Shown piece after piece: positions 35,491 through 48,220 of a stretch of 64,000 nucleotides of DNA. Each line of letters opens with the position of its first letter. Position 1 is the first letter of the stretch. Under the pieces are notes generated by a model, which saw only the letters and a list, made by a program, of their open reading frames with translations, was not told where the DNA came from and did not search any database. This DNA comes from Pterobdella sp. o SKG-2022 (lineage: Eukaryota; Annelida; Clitellata; Hirudinida; Piscicolidae), in contig OZ038323.1 of the NCBI GenBank assembly GCA_964035795.1, positions 2,376,744-2,440,743 on the forward strand. Reading direction: 5' to 3'. Made by a program: the position numbers and the translations under genes.

Positions 35491-37870
35491 AAAACGGCTC
35501 TTTGTGATAAATAATCCTTAGAGCTTCTTTTTATAGAATTCAAAGCTGATAATGGTTGGTGGGGCTGAACCTTTGCCGTTTGCTCTTCCAATATTCGGTA
35601 CAAGGAACAGCAACAAAATGTAGATTGGGTTTTTCAGATGCGCACCTCTGTTTTGAATATGGAATAAGCTTTAAAATTTCTATAGGTTAGTCATTTTACA
35701 TTTTATTGGGTTATGTCTCCGCATTCAACACAACAAACATCATTAGATGAGAGTCCTTTAATGCTTCGGAAAGTTGCTTGAGCGAACCTCTGGAATGTTT
35801 GATAAGCCTTATTAGAAAACCGATACCTTCAGATTGCGACTGGTGTTGAAAATGAGTTGCTGGATTATGATTTGATAGAAAATTATTTTTTTTTTAAATT
35901 TGGAATAAAAAATTTTATAATGACACATTCTAAAATAAAAAATGTGTTTCATACTGTCTGCTCTATCATGAAGGTTTTTTGTGTTTGTTGTTTTCAATAG
36001 GAGAATACTATTTCTCTTGTTCTAACGAGACATCATGTATCAATGTTTTGTTGTTTTGAAAATAACTTCTCAAAATGAGGCACTTTTTTGATACTTATTT
36101 TTACTCAAACTGAAATTTTCAAAAAATTTAATTTTGCCAGATGTAGTAAAGACTAACACTTGTTTGGTTGGCTGTTGTCTCTTCCTTGGCTTTCTCGTTT
36201 GCAAGCTTGTTACCAGCTACTTCACAATGAGGTGGGCACCAAATGAAGGTGACTTGGCAACCCTTGTCATTAAAGGTAGAAAGAATGTCTCGTTTATCAG
36301 TCTGTTTCAAGAAAAGGTTCCGGATTCGCATGAAGACCGATTGGTTGTCAATGCAATCTGTCTTTTTAGATGCTGGTTTTCTTCTGTTAAAATCTTTAGC
36401 GCCTTCTTCGCTGCCTTCATTTCAGCCTGGAAGGTCGAGCACCATTTGCCAGCCACGTGCCATAAGAACGGTGGACTGTCAAGTTACTTGGATGGCCACT
36501 TGTGAGACTATGATTCCGCTTCCGATTGTAGCGTCACCGTCTATCGCCGAACCATCTGTGTGGATGATGAGATCGAATGAGCTTCAGACTTCATCAAGTT
36601 GCTGCGTCGCACAAGCTTTGTTTTTGTCTACGTCACCCGTGTTGGTTGCTTCAACCCCAAAGACGTGTTTTTTTGTTTGCCTCCAACGAGGCAGTACAAA
36701 AAAACAAACAAATAACGAATATTAAGAATGTGGCATGAAATTGATGAAGTCTTCAAGACCACTTTGGAATATATATTTTTATAGAGTCAGTTCTAACATG
36801 GTAAATTTTCATTCTTTCTAGGTCAGAAGCACGTTCCGGATGCGTAGACCCGAAATGAATCTCCAAGTTTGAGATGATTTCGTAAGTTGGTAAACCTCTG
36901 TAACCGCCGTCTGCTTTCTGGGGTTTTTCGTCTTCCAAACATATGGATTTCTCGATGAGTGTTATCAGAGCATCTTTCAATTTTCAGTAGTTGCCTATCT
37001 AACCACTTATAATGTATTTTTGCTTTGCATTTTAGCTGCCTTATTTGTTGCTTTCTCAGTTGTTTTAGCTTTTCATATATTGTACTGTTTTTTATTTTTG
37101 TTCTCATTTTTAGCCAAGTGTTTTTTTGTTTTCTAGGAAGTTCTGTTAATTCTGGATGATTGCTCCATGGTTTGAGATTATTTTTGCTTTTTGTTTGAAG
37201 CAAGTGTTTGTAGCTATGAGGTTTTTTGTTGATAGGAGTTTATAGAAAAATGTTCCATTGCTGTTTTGCTTTTCTTTTCCAAAGCTGCCTGTTACCATAT
37301 TTTTTTCCCAAGTTTAGCATTGAAGTCACCTAAGAGAATGAGTGTAGTGTTTTTAGGTATTGTGGATTGAAGCTCTTCTATGAATGTGATCTTTTCATTT
37401 TCATCTGCTAGAGCTCTCACTTGAGTTGGTCCATACTCTCTAAATATAGAAAAAGTTTATTTATTCTCGCAATGACACTCATTACTCTGTCTAATATCAA
37501 ATCTGTTTGGATGATTTCAGTTATGTTTTTGTAGACTATGCCAAACCCATAATGCTTATCGTTGGTTTAAATTATAGAAAAGTTTTGTTTTCTCGTTTTA
37601 GAGAGTTTATTTCTTATTTTTGGGCTCTTACAAAAGTAGGAAATCGAGCATGTATTATGCGAAGTCTCGCATTAGTGATTCTTGTTTGGTGGATGATATA
37701 AGACCTCGCTCATTGAAAGTTCTGAAGTGTATTTTTAGCTTCGTTTTTATTTCGAACGTATCAGCAGTACGATAAATTTTAATACTCTTAAAATTTTCCT
37801 TTTCAGCAAAAAAAGACGGAACCAGAACATTTTCCAATAAGGAAAAAGTAAGAGTGGACTTTTAGCAGCC
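35490..37870 (-). mobile_element. Decayed LINE with APE endonuclease and RNase H (I/Jockey-type)
   Basis: Minus-strand pieces in order: endonuclease N-terminus near 37800-37690 (FEIKTKLKIHFRTFNERGLI); a Lys/Arg-rich linker at 37203-36823; an RNase H domain near 36620-36130 (LIIHTDGSAIDGDATIGSGI; later QVTFIWCPPHCEVAGNKLAN); and a C-terminal Cys-rich end near 35760-35690 (GLSSNDVCCVECGDITQ). The RNase H places it with I, R1 or Jockey-group elements. The RT core was not found and is presumably deleted between linker and RNase H. Many stops are present. Confidence 0.65.
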
Positions 37871-37999
37871 GTCCTTTTGGTTTGTTTTTGCTATGAACTG
37901 CTTTTTCTCCTTCTTGAGGTATTTTTTTTTCAATTTTTTGTCTTCATTAGTTTATTTAATGATTATTTTTTTATAATACATTAATTCTATTTTTTCTTC

Positions 38000-40900
38000 T
38001 TTTTTGTTTTTCGTATTTTCTCTAAACCAATGCCCTGCTTTCAGAATTTTCTACTTAGTCTCTTCAAACTCTCCTCTCCTTCTCCTCGGATCATCAGGCG
38101 GCGCGTTTTCTTTCTCAATCTCAAGTCTTGTAGTTCTTCTGTTTTCAATAGTTTTTCATCATCCACTAATTTTTTTTCTAGTTCTACACCCCCTCATTCA
38201 TCTTTTAGCTCATCTTCTCACCTAAAATATAAATCTTCTTTTCTCAAAGCTAAATCATTCAACTCATCTCATAACTCTTCAAAACTTCTTAAATCCATTA
38301 ATATCTCTTTTCTTAACATAAGATCTCTTAATAACAAATCTATTCATGTTTCTAAGCTCTTCTCTGACTTCAACCTTGACTTTCTGGCTCTGAGTGAGAC
38401 CTGGTATGAATCTACTTCTCCTTCTCTCATCTCTGCTTGTTCTCTTTCCTATTCTTTCCTTGAACTTGCTCGTGCTTTTCAAAATCCTCTTTCTACCTCT
38501 TCCCACTTATGGGAAAATCTGTCTTTTTTAAAGATCCATTTTTTTCTCTTCCAAGACTTTTCATCCTGGTTTCAAATCTTTTGAATCCTTTGTCTCCTCC
38601 ATCAAATATGGTACTCTTACCCTGTTTATTGCTGTTATTTATCGACCTCCTTCTTCTCTCTCTTCTTTTATTAATGACTTCTCTGCCTTACTTGAATTGC
38701 TATATACTCTTTCCTCTCCTTTTTGTATTGTAGATGACTAACATTCAATTTAACGACAAAACTAATTTCTACACTAATAAATTATTTGAACTTTTCAATC
38801 TTTCCCTACCTTGTCACTTTTCTTCTCATTCCTCCGGCAACACCATTGATGTCTTCATCACATCATCCTTTATCAAACCTACGAGTATTCTTACTCACCC
38901 AGTCTCCTTCTCTGATCACCATCTTATGCAACCTTCTTTCTCTACCAACCCTATTAAACTCTCCTTCACTGTCAAGGTATCTACTCGCTCTTGGCCTCAA
39001 CTTGATGAAAAACTTTTCATCCAACTTTTTTCTGCTTCTTCTTTTAACTCTTCTTTTTTCACTGACGTTGATGACTTTGTTTTTGCTCTTGACTTTCTTT
39101 TTACTAATACTTTGAATGTGCTTCTTCCTATTAAATCTTTTAACTACCATTTTTCCTCCTTTAAAGCTCCTTGGTTTGATGGTAAGTGCGTTACATCCAA
39201 ACGTACTTTACGCAAGCTTGAACGTTCCTATTCTTCCTCTCCCTCTTCTTCCTTTCATGTTCTTTTGCTTTCTCACCTATCAACCTATCGCTTTCTCCAC
39301 CACTCCAAACACTCAAATTTTTCTATTTCTTTCATTAACTCTTACTCCTCTTCAGCTCGTTGGAAAAATTTCAATCGTATTCTTTCCAAAAGATTCCCAC
39401 CTCCTTTTTTTTCAAGATTTTCATGACTATTTCCACAACCAGATTCTTTCCATTAGAACTAATCACTCATCATCTCACACTCCTCCAGCGTCTTCTCCTG
39501 CCTCTGATTCTCTCACTTTTCATCCATCACCTTCACAGACCTCATCACCATCATCAAATCTGTATCTTCATCTTCCTGCTCTCTCGACCTTATTCTTCCA
39601 AAAATTCTTAATGATCTTTCCTCTTTTTTCTATCCCATCATTCTCAATTTTATAAACCTTTCTTAAGCTACTTATGTATTTCCCACCTCCTTTAAATCAT
39701 CTATCGTTACTCCAATACTGAAAAAACCTTCTTTCGATTCTTCTATCATTTCCAACTACCGTCCCATTTCTAACCTTTCCGTTTTCTCAAAAATTCTTGA
39801 AAAAGCTATTTACCTTCAACTTTCAAACTTTCTTCTTTCTAACAATCTTTTGTTCTCTACCCAATCTGGCTTTAGACCCTCTCACTCTATTGAAACCTGC
39901 CTTCTAAAAATCTCTAATGATGCTCTTTTAGCTTCCGACTCTGGTAAGCTTTCCCTTCTTCTTTTTTTGATACTGTTGACCACTCACTTCAGCATCTCAA
40001 CTCCTTTTTTGGCTTACCTCTTTCTAACCGTTTCTTCACTGTTTCTATTAACAACTTTTCTTCTCTTCTCTCTGTTCTTTTTGGTGTTTCTCAGAGATCT
40101 GTTCTTGGACCTCTTCCATATTATTTATACCTCTCATCTCCTTTATCTTATCGAATCTTTCTCTTTTCAAAGTCAGCTTTTTGCTGATGACACCTATATC
40201 TTCTCTTCTCATCCTCTCTCTTTGTTTTTTTTTAATCTTGAAAGGCTTAATCTTTTCTTACTTCTCTTTTTTCATGAGTGATTCCATGCATCTTAAACTT
40301 AATCTCTCTAAATTCAACTTTATCTATCTAGGTCCAAATCTCTTCCTTCCTCTCATTATGATCTTGGACCTTACTATCTATCCCTCTTCCACTATTTTTT
40401 GTCTTGGCTTTCTTCTTGATTCTTCCTTTTCTTTAAATTCTCAAATTTTCTCTGTGGCTTCTTGTTATTTTCACCTACGTCGTATCAGACAGATCTCTCC
40501 TTATCTTGATGATGCTTCTCTTAAGATTCTTGTCTGCTCTCTTGTTCTCTCCAGACTTGATTACTGCAACTCTGTACTTTAATCTTCCTTAATCTACTCT
40601 CCGCCCTCTAACTAAAGCATTCATTTCTGCTGCCCGCCTCATCTCTCATACTCTTAAATTCTCCCATATCTCTCCATCTCTTGTCGATCTTCACTGGCTA
40701 CCTCTTCAATTTCGCTTTTCTTTCAAAGTCTGTTCTATCATAAAACATAAGCATGCTATTAGCAAGGTTGTACTTATTGAAAATTATAGCTTTTGTTTTA
40801 AATAAATGTATGAATCTTCAATTGATGTTTTTAAAGTTTAATTGCTATACAAAACATACATAAGTTGTCTCTGAAAAGTTAAATAAGACGTCTCTTTCTA

Positions 40901-41000
40901 TCCTATTTTTCTTAAAAACCTAAAAACCTTCTTTAAGCAGTTCATAGCAGAGTGCCTCCGAACGATGCGTAAGAGGCGCTGTATAAGTAATTCATTAATT
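38000..41000 (+). mobile_element. L2/CR1-like LINE with extreme pyrimidine bias, broken
   Basis: Plus-strand pieces: endonuclease start (KSINISFLNIRSLNNKSIHV, LDFLALSETWYES, then a YRPPSS motif and DHHLMQPSF); a long Ser/Phe/Leu-rich linker 38734-39426; RT fingers (PILKKPSFDSSIISNYRPIS, NLSVFSKILEKAIYLQLSNF); FGVSQRSVLGPL; SQLFADDTYIFSSHPLSLFF; thumb KLNLSKFNFIYLG; and SRLDYCNSVL. At least four shifts or stops. The coding strand is unusually rich in C and T, so predicted proteins are full of Ser, Leu and Phe. A repeat interrupts the tail at about 40790-40870. The 3' end is near 41000 (CCTCCGAACGATGCGTAAG, then GGCGC). Confidence 0.8.
40790..40870. repeat. Short dispersed repeat, also at 50255-50365
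   Basis: TTTAAATAAATGTATGAA and, further on, CATACATAAGTTGTCTCTGA recur as TTTAAATAAATGTATCAA and GATACATAAGATGTCTCTAA near 50258 and 50330. Both copies lie in or next to the ends of retroelements. Confidence 0.5.
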
Positions 41001-41059
41001 ATTGAGAGGTCTTTTTAAAAGCCTGGGACCTTTCTCGGCCTTGGGCCCCAGACACACCG

Positions 41060-42015
41060 ACAGTGATACGACGATGATGTTGTTGTTGCCTTTGTTGTTT
41101 TCATTGTCGTCTTTTTTGTTTTCGTCATTGTTGACGTTGTCATTTTCTTCGTTGTTGTCGTGTTTTTGTTGCTATTGTCGTTGTTGTTTTTTTTTTGATG
41201 TCTTTGTTTTTTTGTTTTGATCGTTGTCGTTTTTGTTATTGAATTTGATTGGCGATCACCAAAATAACATCATAACAAAATTCTTATTCAACTAAAGCCA
41301 CCAATCAAGTGATCAAAATTTGATAAAAACTCGAAAAATGCCCGCTACAGCTTACTGATCAAAAACAGCCCAAAAAATGTATCAAACTAACTAATGTTAA
41401 TCAAATACAACAACTAAAAATCGACTAAATCAGCGAATCATACAAAAAACAACAGAAACGCCAACAACCATAACAACGACAAAAATAATAACAAAGCAAC
41501 ATCAACCATAACTATAACGGCAAAGTCAACAACATCGAAGATGACAATAACAACGAAAACTACTAGAGCGACAACCACAACTACAAAAAAATAACGACAG
41601 AAACTACAACAACTGCAACGGAAACAACTATTATAACGACAACAAAAAGAGCAAGATGTTATTTTGTTGTTATTGTTGTTGTTTTCATTGTTAATTTTGT
41701 TGTCATTGTTGTTGTTGTTATTGTTTTTGTTGTTTTTTTTGTCGTTGCCGTTGCTGTTATTGTTTTTTTTTAGTATTATAGTTTTTTTTCGTTGTTACCA
41801 TTGTTTTTAGTGTTTTTTGTCGTCGTCAACAGTAATTTGTTTTTTCGTCATTTATTTTTTCGTTAGTGTCAGTTGTTTTTTTGTTTTTGTCATAGTTTTT
41901 GTCGGTTTTTTCGTTGTTGTCATTTTTTTGTGGTTTTTGTCGTTGATGATGTCTTTGTTGCTCTTGTTTTTAGTATTATTGTTGTCGTTGCCGTTTTTGT
42001 TATTTTTTTTTCCCG
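41060..42015. repeat. GTT/AAC low-complexity tract in alternating orientation
   Basis: About 41060-41260 is built of GTTGTT, GTCGTT and TTTTTGTT variants. About 41400-41660 is the complementary class (AACAAC, ACAACG, AACGAC). About 41660-42015 returns to GTT-type. Hydrophobic Val/Phe/Leu/Cys open frames here are artefacts of the repeat. Confidence 0.8.
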
Positions 42016-42019
42016 ATTT

Positions 42020-44160
42020 TAGTGTCGTTAGAAAACAAACGATCATGCAACAACCATAAAGGTATCTCTCATCATTCAATTGCAGGAAAGATCTTGGCTC
42101 GGGTTCTCTTAAGCCGCATACTGAAGCACCTTGAGCAGGGTCACCTACCTGAGAGTCAATGCGGATTCCAAGAAATGTATGGAGCAACAAGAGCTGTTTA
42201 TGACTATCGTCGACCTCACTCAAGTCAAATCAAATCAATTACGATTATGATTATATTGGCATTAACTTCAGGAGTTTCTAGACCACTGAGTATTATGAAC
42301 TATCAATGCAAAATAATACACTATAAATGCAAGAAAAAATGCTATGCAATGTAATGTAAGTTTTCATATATATGAGAAATTCAACAAAGGCTATGCAAGT
42401 ACAACTAATTAAAAAAAATAGAAAAATGATCATGTGAAAAAAGTCTGTTGTTTGAAACAAAAGCAATAATAATAATCTTCATATAAATGAAATTGGAAAA
42501 ACTGATTTGATTTTATGAATATTCTTAATTGAATCTGTTATAATTAACATAAAATATGAAGATAAAACAAAATTTGAACAACTTCATTGTTTTCATCTTT
42601 TTTCTTCAAAGGCACTTCTATATAACCACAATTGAAACCAGAAAGTGCTTATCTTATTTTTTTGTTCATTTTTTTAATATTAATTAAATGGTAATATTCT
42701 TTTAATCTTTCATAAAATTTTTCTACAATTAAGCTCATTTTTATTACCTCCAAAAGATTCAAGAAGTTCTAATCTTTGTATTGTTCGTTGTTGATATTCC
42801 TAATTCATCTTCTTTCTGTGAAAAGCGAAACATCCGAATTCATTCCAAAAGTAGTTTCGTATGTTATCATACTCAGTTATCGAGTTTCAAAATAAAATTG
42901 CAAAAATATTTTAAACAAAAAAATTTTGATATTTTCGTTTGAGTTATCTAGCTTTTAAATAGAAAAAATCGACTATTAGAGTTGAGTAAAGTTCTTGATT
43001 CAGTGAGTAGAGATGGGTTATGAAAGATCTTATCAAAGTTTAGTAAACTTTCTGAAGATTGTCAGCTTTTTACACGACGGTATGGTAGCTAGAATGCTAA
43101 ATGATCTTGGTAGCTCAGAGTTTTTCCAAGTGATCAACGGAGTCAAGCAGGGATGTATCCTTGCTCCAACACTGTTCATTCTGATGTTTTCACTAATGCT
43201 AACTGAAAAATTTAATGACAGTTCATCTGGCATTCACATTCCATATCGGTGCGATGTTAAACTTTTCAACTTCCGACGTCTACAGGCAAGCACAAAAATT
43301 AAAAAAACCTCAATCAAAGACCCTCTCTTTGCTGATGATTATGCGCTCTACGCTATCACTGAGCAAGAGATGCAACGGAAGGTAGACTAATTTTCATTCT
43401 TTTGGGTTGACCATGAACACCAAAAAAACAAGTGATGTATCAGCCTGCTTCAAAAACCCCTTACCAAGAACTTCACATTTCAGTAAAAGAACAGAGGTTA
43501 CAGGCAGTGGAAAAGTTTTCTTTATCTCGGCAGCACCTTTTCTCGCTGTGCAAGCATTGATGATGAAGTCAAAAACCGAAATGGATTTTTAGAAACTTAA
43601 AAAAAAAGTTTGGGATAAAAAAGAAATTTCCCAGTCTACGAAAGTCAAAGGTCTACAAAGCCGTAGTATTGACCCCCACTACTCTATGGCTGTGAAACCT
43701 GGACAATCAACTAACGTCACGAGAAACAACTTCAACAGTACCATATTTGATGTCTTCGCAGCATTCTTAACATACGCTGGAATGATAGAATTTTTACTAC
43801 TGATGCTCTAGAGAAAGCAAATCTTTCCAGTTTTTTCCCAGATGCAATGGGTTGGTCATGTTTCTCAGGTGGCGGACTCAAGAATTCCAAAACAATTCTT
43901 ACGGCCAACTCCACGTAAACGCTATAAAGACTCTTTGAAGGCATATCTGAAAATACTTTTGGGATAAAAAGCTGAATCTGACAGACCTGCCTAGTGTAAG
44001 CAATTCACAATGGTGCACTTTTCTCAAAAGAAAAACAGTTAACTACTGCAAAAGAGAAGCAAATGAAACGCAAAGTTGAATGAGGTCCACCAGACAGGTG
44101 CCAAACTTGCGGAGGTTTTCTCGCGTGGATTGGACTGTTCATTCATTTGTGGATACAGTG
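42020..44160 (+). mobile_element. LINE (RTE-like, C-terminal C2H2 finger) split by AT-rich DNA
   Basis: Plus-strand pieces: RT fingers 42047-42210 (NHKGISHHSIAGKILARVLL, LEQGHLPESQCGFQEM); then about 780 bases of AT-rich DNA; RT palm at 43013-43390 (LHDGMVARMLNDLGSSEFFQ, VINGVKQGCILAPTLFILMF, SIKDPLFADDYALYAITEQE); then thumb and connection fragments in three frames to about 43965 (SRIPKQFLRPTPRKRYKDSL); and a final zinc-finger-like CQTCGGFLAWIGLFIHL near 44095-44150. RT motif A and its surroundings are missing. Multiple shifts; inactive. Confidence 0.75.
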
Positions 44161-45866
44161 TTGTTATGGTTTTTCTCGTGGTTGCTATAAATTAACAAGT
44201 TTAAATAATTCATTTAGATCAAACTCAAACTCTATAATAAGTTGCTTTGATGCAATCACTCCATCTGATGTCGTGAAAATTATGAAAAAGTCATGTAAAA
44301 GAACCTCTCCACTTGACCCCTTTCTACACCAAGTTTTCAACCTTTGTACCAAACCACTTTCTTCAGCAATAGCCAAACTAGTAAACATGTCTTTTCAAGA
44401 AGGACATTTTCCGAGCATCTACAAAACGACCCAAATCACCCCACTTCTCAAAAAACCCAACCTTGACCCCACCGTTCCAGAGCATTTTAGACCAATATCA
44501 AACTTATCTACAATTTCTAAAATAGTCGAAAGAGCTATCCTAATACAACTTAGATCCCACATCACTAACAATCACAACTTTCCAAGCTTCCAATCTGCTT
44601 ATCACTCTAATCATTCAACCGAGACCGCACTTCTTCACATTCTCGATGAAGTTTACGTAGGCTGCGACAATAAAAAAGCTTCTATCCTAACATCACTTGA
44701 CTTATCTGCAGCATTTGGCACCATCGATCACAGAATTTTACTTGAGCGCCTTAGTCGTGACTTTGGGATAGAAAGGCTAGCACTCAAATGGTTAGATTCA
44801 TATCTCACCGAGAGAAAACAGTTTGTAAAACTTGGCCCTCATAGTTCTTATACGGTTACCATTGAACATGGTGTTCCACAAGGATCCGTTCTTGGACCAC
44901 TTCTCTTCACCACTTGCATATCCTCTTTTTCCAGCATTTTCAATAATTTCAACTTAACACATCACCAATATGCAGATGACATACAAATCCTAATAAAAAT
45001 AAACCCCCATAACCTTTCAAACTCCATTTCCACTCTCACTGACTGCTTCAAAATGATTGAAAGATGGTTTTTACTTCAACTCAATACCTCAAAAACTGAA
45101 GTCATAAAAATTGGCACTCCACAACAACTAAATAAATTTTCATCTCTTTCATCTATCAATTTTGGTTCCACTTCAATCGACCTCAGTAAAAGTCCTCGGA
45201 ATCACTATTGATGAGAAATTATCATTCTACTACCATATTACAACTGTCATTCGTTCATGTAACCATCATCTTCGAGCTTTATCTCACATACGTCAATTCC
45301 TCACCAATGATATGGCTTCAACACTGGCTCGTTGTTTGGTTCTCAGCGGACTTGATTATTGTAATTCTCTTCTATACAATATTACTAAACATCAACAAGA
45401 ACGACTTCAGCGAATAATGAAGAAAGCTGCCAGGATATCATTGAACATTAACACACCGCATCACTACCTTCATCGCTCATCTAAAAATTACCTCTCCCAA
45501 CTTCATTGGCTTCCAGTTTACAATAGAATAATTTTTAAAATAGCATTGATAACTTATAAAACTTATACCACATCCATTCCAGGCTATTTATCCAACCTCA
45601 TTCAGAACAGACCCAGCCCGAGCTTGCTTCGATCATCATCTGCCACACTCCTCATAAAATATCCGAACGAGGTTTCAGACATGCGTTTCCTGCTGTCTGG
45701 AACTTTCTACCACCCTACATTATAAACTCACCATCATTAGCCACCTTTAAGTCTCATCTCAAAACATACCTCTTTAGACTATTTTTCAACAATATTTGAC
45801 ACGGGGGCGTCTCAGTTGCTTTCCTTGGCGCTATATAAATAGTTATTGTTATTATTATTATTATAA
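44160..45866 (+). mobile_element. L2/CR1-like LINE, RT to 3' end with (ATT)n tail
   Basis: A 5'-truncated copy. The RT frame 44147-45211 shows TSPLDPFLHQVFN, ITPLLKKPNLDPTVPEHFRP, SAYHSNHSTETALLHILDEV, ILTSLDLSAAFGTIDHRILL, HGVPQGSVLGPLLFTTCISS and HHQYADDIQILIKIN. A one-base shift near 45175-45190 moves it into 45162-45725 (SVKVLGITIDEKLSFYYHIT, SGLDYCNSLLYNITKHQQER, QLHWLPVYNRIIFKIALITY). The element ends with GGCGCTATATAAATAG and a TTATTATTA tail at 45843-45866, typical of L2-type 3' ends. In motif A the catalytic Asp of AAFD is Gly (AAFGTIDH). 5' truncation next to the preceding LINE fits insertion by target-primed reverse transcription. Confidence 0.85.
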
Positions 45867-45879
45867 CGGTTAGTAGTAA

Positions 45880-48220
45880 CATAATTCCGCAACCTCTTAA
45901 TTTTGTATCTTTTGTTGCAATCCGTCTGTGAAGAGAACCAGGTCGAAGGTACTCCATCTCTTTTCCAGTCGTTGATAGGCTCATTTCTTTTCAGTTTCCA
46001 TGTCTCCTAATTTGCTGCCACTTGTTTCAAAGATGTGTCCACCTATCTCCATACCCGAAAGAAAAAGTTTGAAGGGACCGAAACTTGATGTCCATACTGC
46101 TTCCGCTTTTGTTCGCGAGCTAGAATTCTTTGTCCTTTGTCGTATTATTTGTTCCGCTATCTGGTGTCGTGGATTTGAGGGTTTCAATTTCTTCGACTTT
46201 TTGAAGGCTATAGCGTGTAACTGAGTTGTTGTCGTTTCAATCGTAGGTAGGTCTGCTTCAGCTCAGATTGCTTCTTTAGGCGTTGCTTTTACTTGACGTG
46301 ACGTCATGGCCGTTGGCAGGTTTCCAATTTCTCTATAGTCACGGACAAGACTCATGATAGCCCGGCTACCGCTGCGTATTTTGTTATAATTTTGCGATGT
46401 AGGTGGAATGAAGCGTTTTCTTATGATAGTCCCATTCCGTTGTGGCTAGAAACCTTAAAGCCTCAGCCTGTCTCAGTATTTTCTCACAGGTGTTTGCTAC
46501 GTGGGTGGCAAAAGTTCGTTGTCTGTCATAAGCAACTCCGAGAAATACAGGATTAGGGCAATATTTTAGTGGTTGACCGCTCAACTCAATGGTGGGACGG
46601 CATCTTGCTTCGTGTGAGTAGGGGAATAATGAACATTCAGATTTTCAGATAGATAGCTCTATTTTCCATCTTATACTGAATTCATTAATTCTGTCCAGTT
46701 TCTGTTTCAGACAGTGTTCGGGCTGGTGAAGTATCGGGTTTTGGCTCTAGATGGCTACGTCATCTGCTAACAGGCTGATTTATTGTGTTGGAGAGAACTT
46801 TAGGTAGATCACCGATTCCTGGGAAACGCCTTGTTTCAGGATGACGGTTTTGTTTTTTTCTCCGTCAAATTTTTTTTATGTTAGTCTGTTAAATAGCTAT
46901 GTTTGGATCTGAACCACCTTTGTTGGTATGCCAGCTTTTTGCAGTGCGTCTTGCCACACCCTATCATATGCTCTATAGTAATCTATAAGCGCTAAGATAG
47001 TTCGATTTATTGGCTGGAGTTGGAAACCAAACACTGCTCGTCCGGGCTAATCGAAGCAATTGGTCTTTTGTACTGCATTCAGGTTGCAAGCCCATTTGGT
47101 ATGGATTCAGTATATTGGATTTTTAGCGGAGTGTTTGTTATTAGTCTTTCCATAAACTTGCCCATCGTTAAGATGAGATGGGGCATTAGCTATCAAAACG
47201 TTGTGCATTTTTTCCTGCTTTGAGTACTAGGCGTATTTCCGCAAATTTCCATGCTTGTGGTATCTGCGTTGTCGGCCATGATGGGTTACAGATATGTAAC
47301 AAAGTAGAAACGGCAATGAGCCTGAGGGGATTTAGAATCATGTTGAAACCGAGAGCTTTAGATGGGTTTTTGCATTTCAGCGCTGTTTTGATTTCACTTA
47401 TAGCGACTTTTCCACAAATCTCGGATTCTACGCTCTCAGAGTTTCCTTCAGGCCGTGGTCTGATTTATTGATTTTCAGCCAACTCACGCCTTGTAGAGCT
47501 TGGCATGAACCTTTGCCTTTTGCTTTCAGCTCACATAGTTGGTGCCGTTTTCATGACGGAGCAAAACATGTTGTAGGTGACTTGTTGGTTGCTTTCAATC
47601 TTGGCCAGTTGTTCATCTAGGCTGGCAGTGTAAGCCTGGAGGTCTTCTTTCTTCCATTCCCACACTAGTCGTTTTGAGTCTTCTGTTGATGGGTTTGGAG
47701 ATGGGCCATCGACAGAAAGGATCGATGATCTAGAGAGGAAGCTCAACAGACCCAATCACAGCGATTAATAATGTCATCGTAGCCAATTGTAAAATCTAGG
47801 AAAGAGCGGTTGTCAGTGGCCGGATCTAGACGCGTGATGCTTCCTGCTTTGTTGAGAAAGGCACCCTCTGCATTCGTAATGAACTTTGCCAGCTGGTTTT
47901 TTCTTTTACCTAGACAGGCATACTGGTTCTATATTTCGTTGTGGGAATCTATATCTGCATTTATTTCTGGTTAAAAGACCGTCATGAAAAAACCTATTTG
48001 GTGGCATTTTCTGGAGGTAGATAGCAATTGGAGATGGTGATGCCTGTTTAGGATAGGCATTTTGAAGAACAGCTTTTTAAGTCCTCTGTCTGCATCGTTG
48101 TCAAGTTGAACTATTTTGTAAGACAGGGATTTCTTCATTTATGTCAGTAATCCTCCACCCGGGCTTTCCTTAGTTCTGGTCTGTCTCTGCAAACAGAGTC
48201 GTATGGCATGGACTGTTGCG
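45880..48220 (-). mobile_element. Heavily decayed Jockey/R1-type LINE
   Basis: Minus-strand fragments: endonuclease tail 48190-47750 (FLNKAGSITRLDPATDNRSF, then LDFTIGYDDI); linker 47755-47531; RT remains near 47000-46740 (DYYRAYDRVWQDALQKAGIP style, then LLADDVAI); and thumb 46584-46384 (QPLKYCPNPVFLGVAYDRQR, TEWDYHKKTLHSTYIAKL). Stops occur throughout, so it is older than its neighbours. Confidence 0.65.

Noticed and set aside
36134..36725. Plus-strand frames of 123 and 160 codons
   Set aside because: They lie opposite an RNase H domain with clear motifs on the minus strand.
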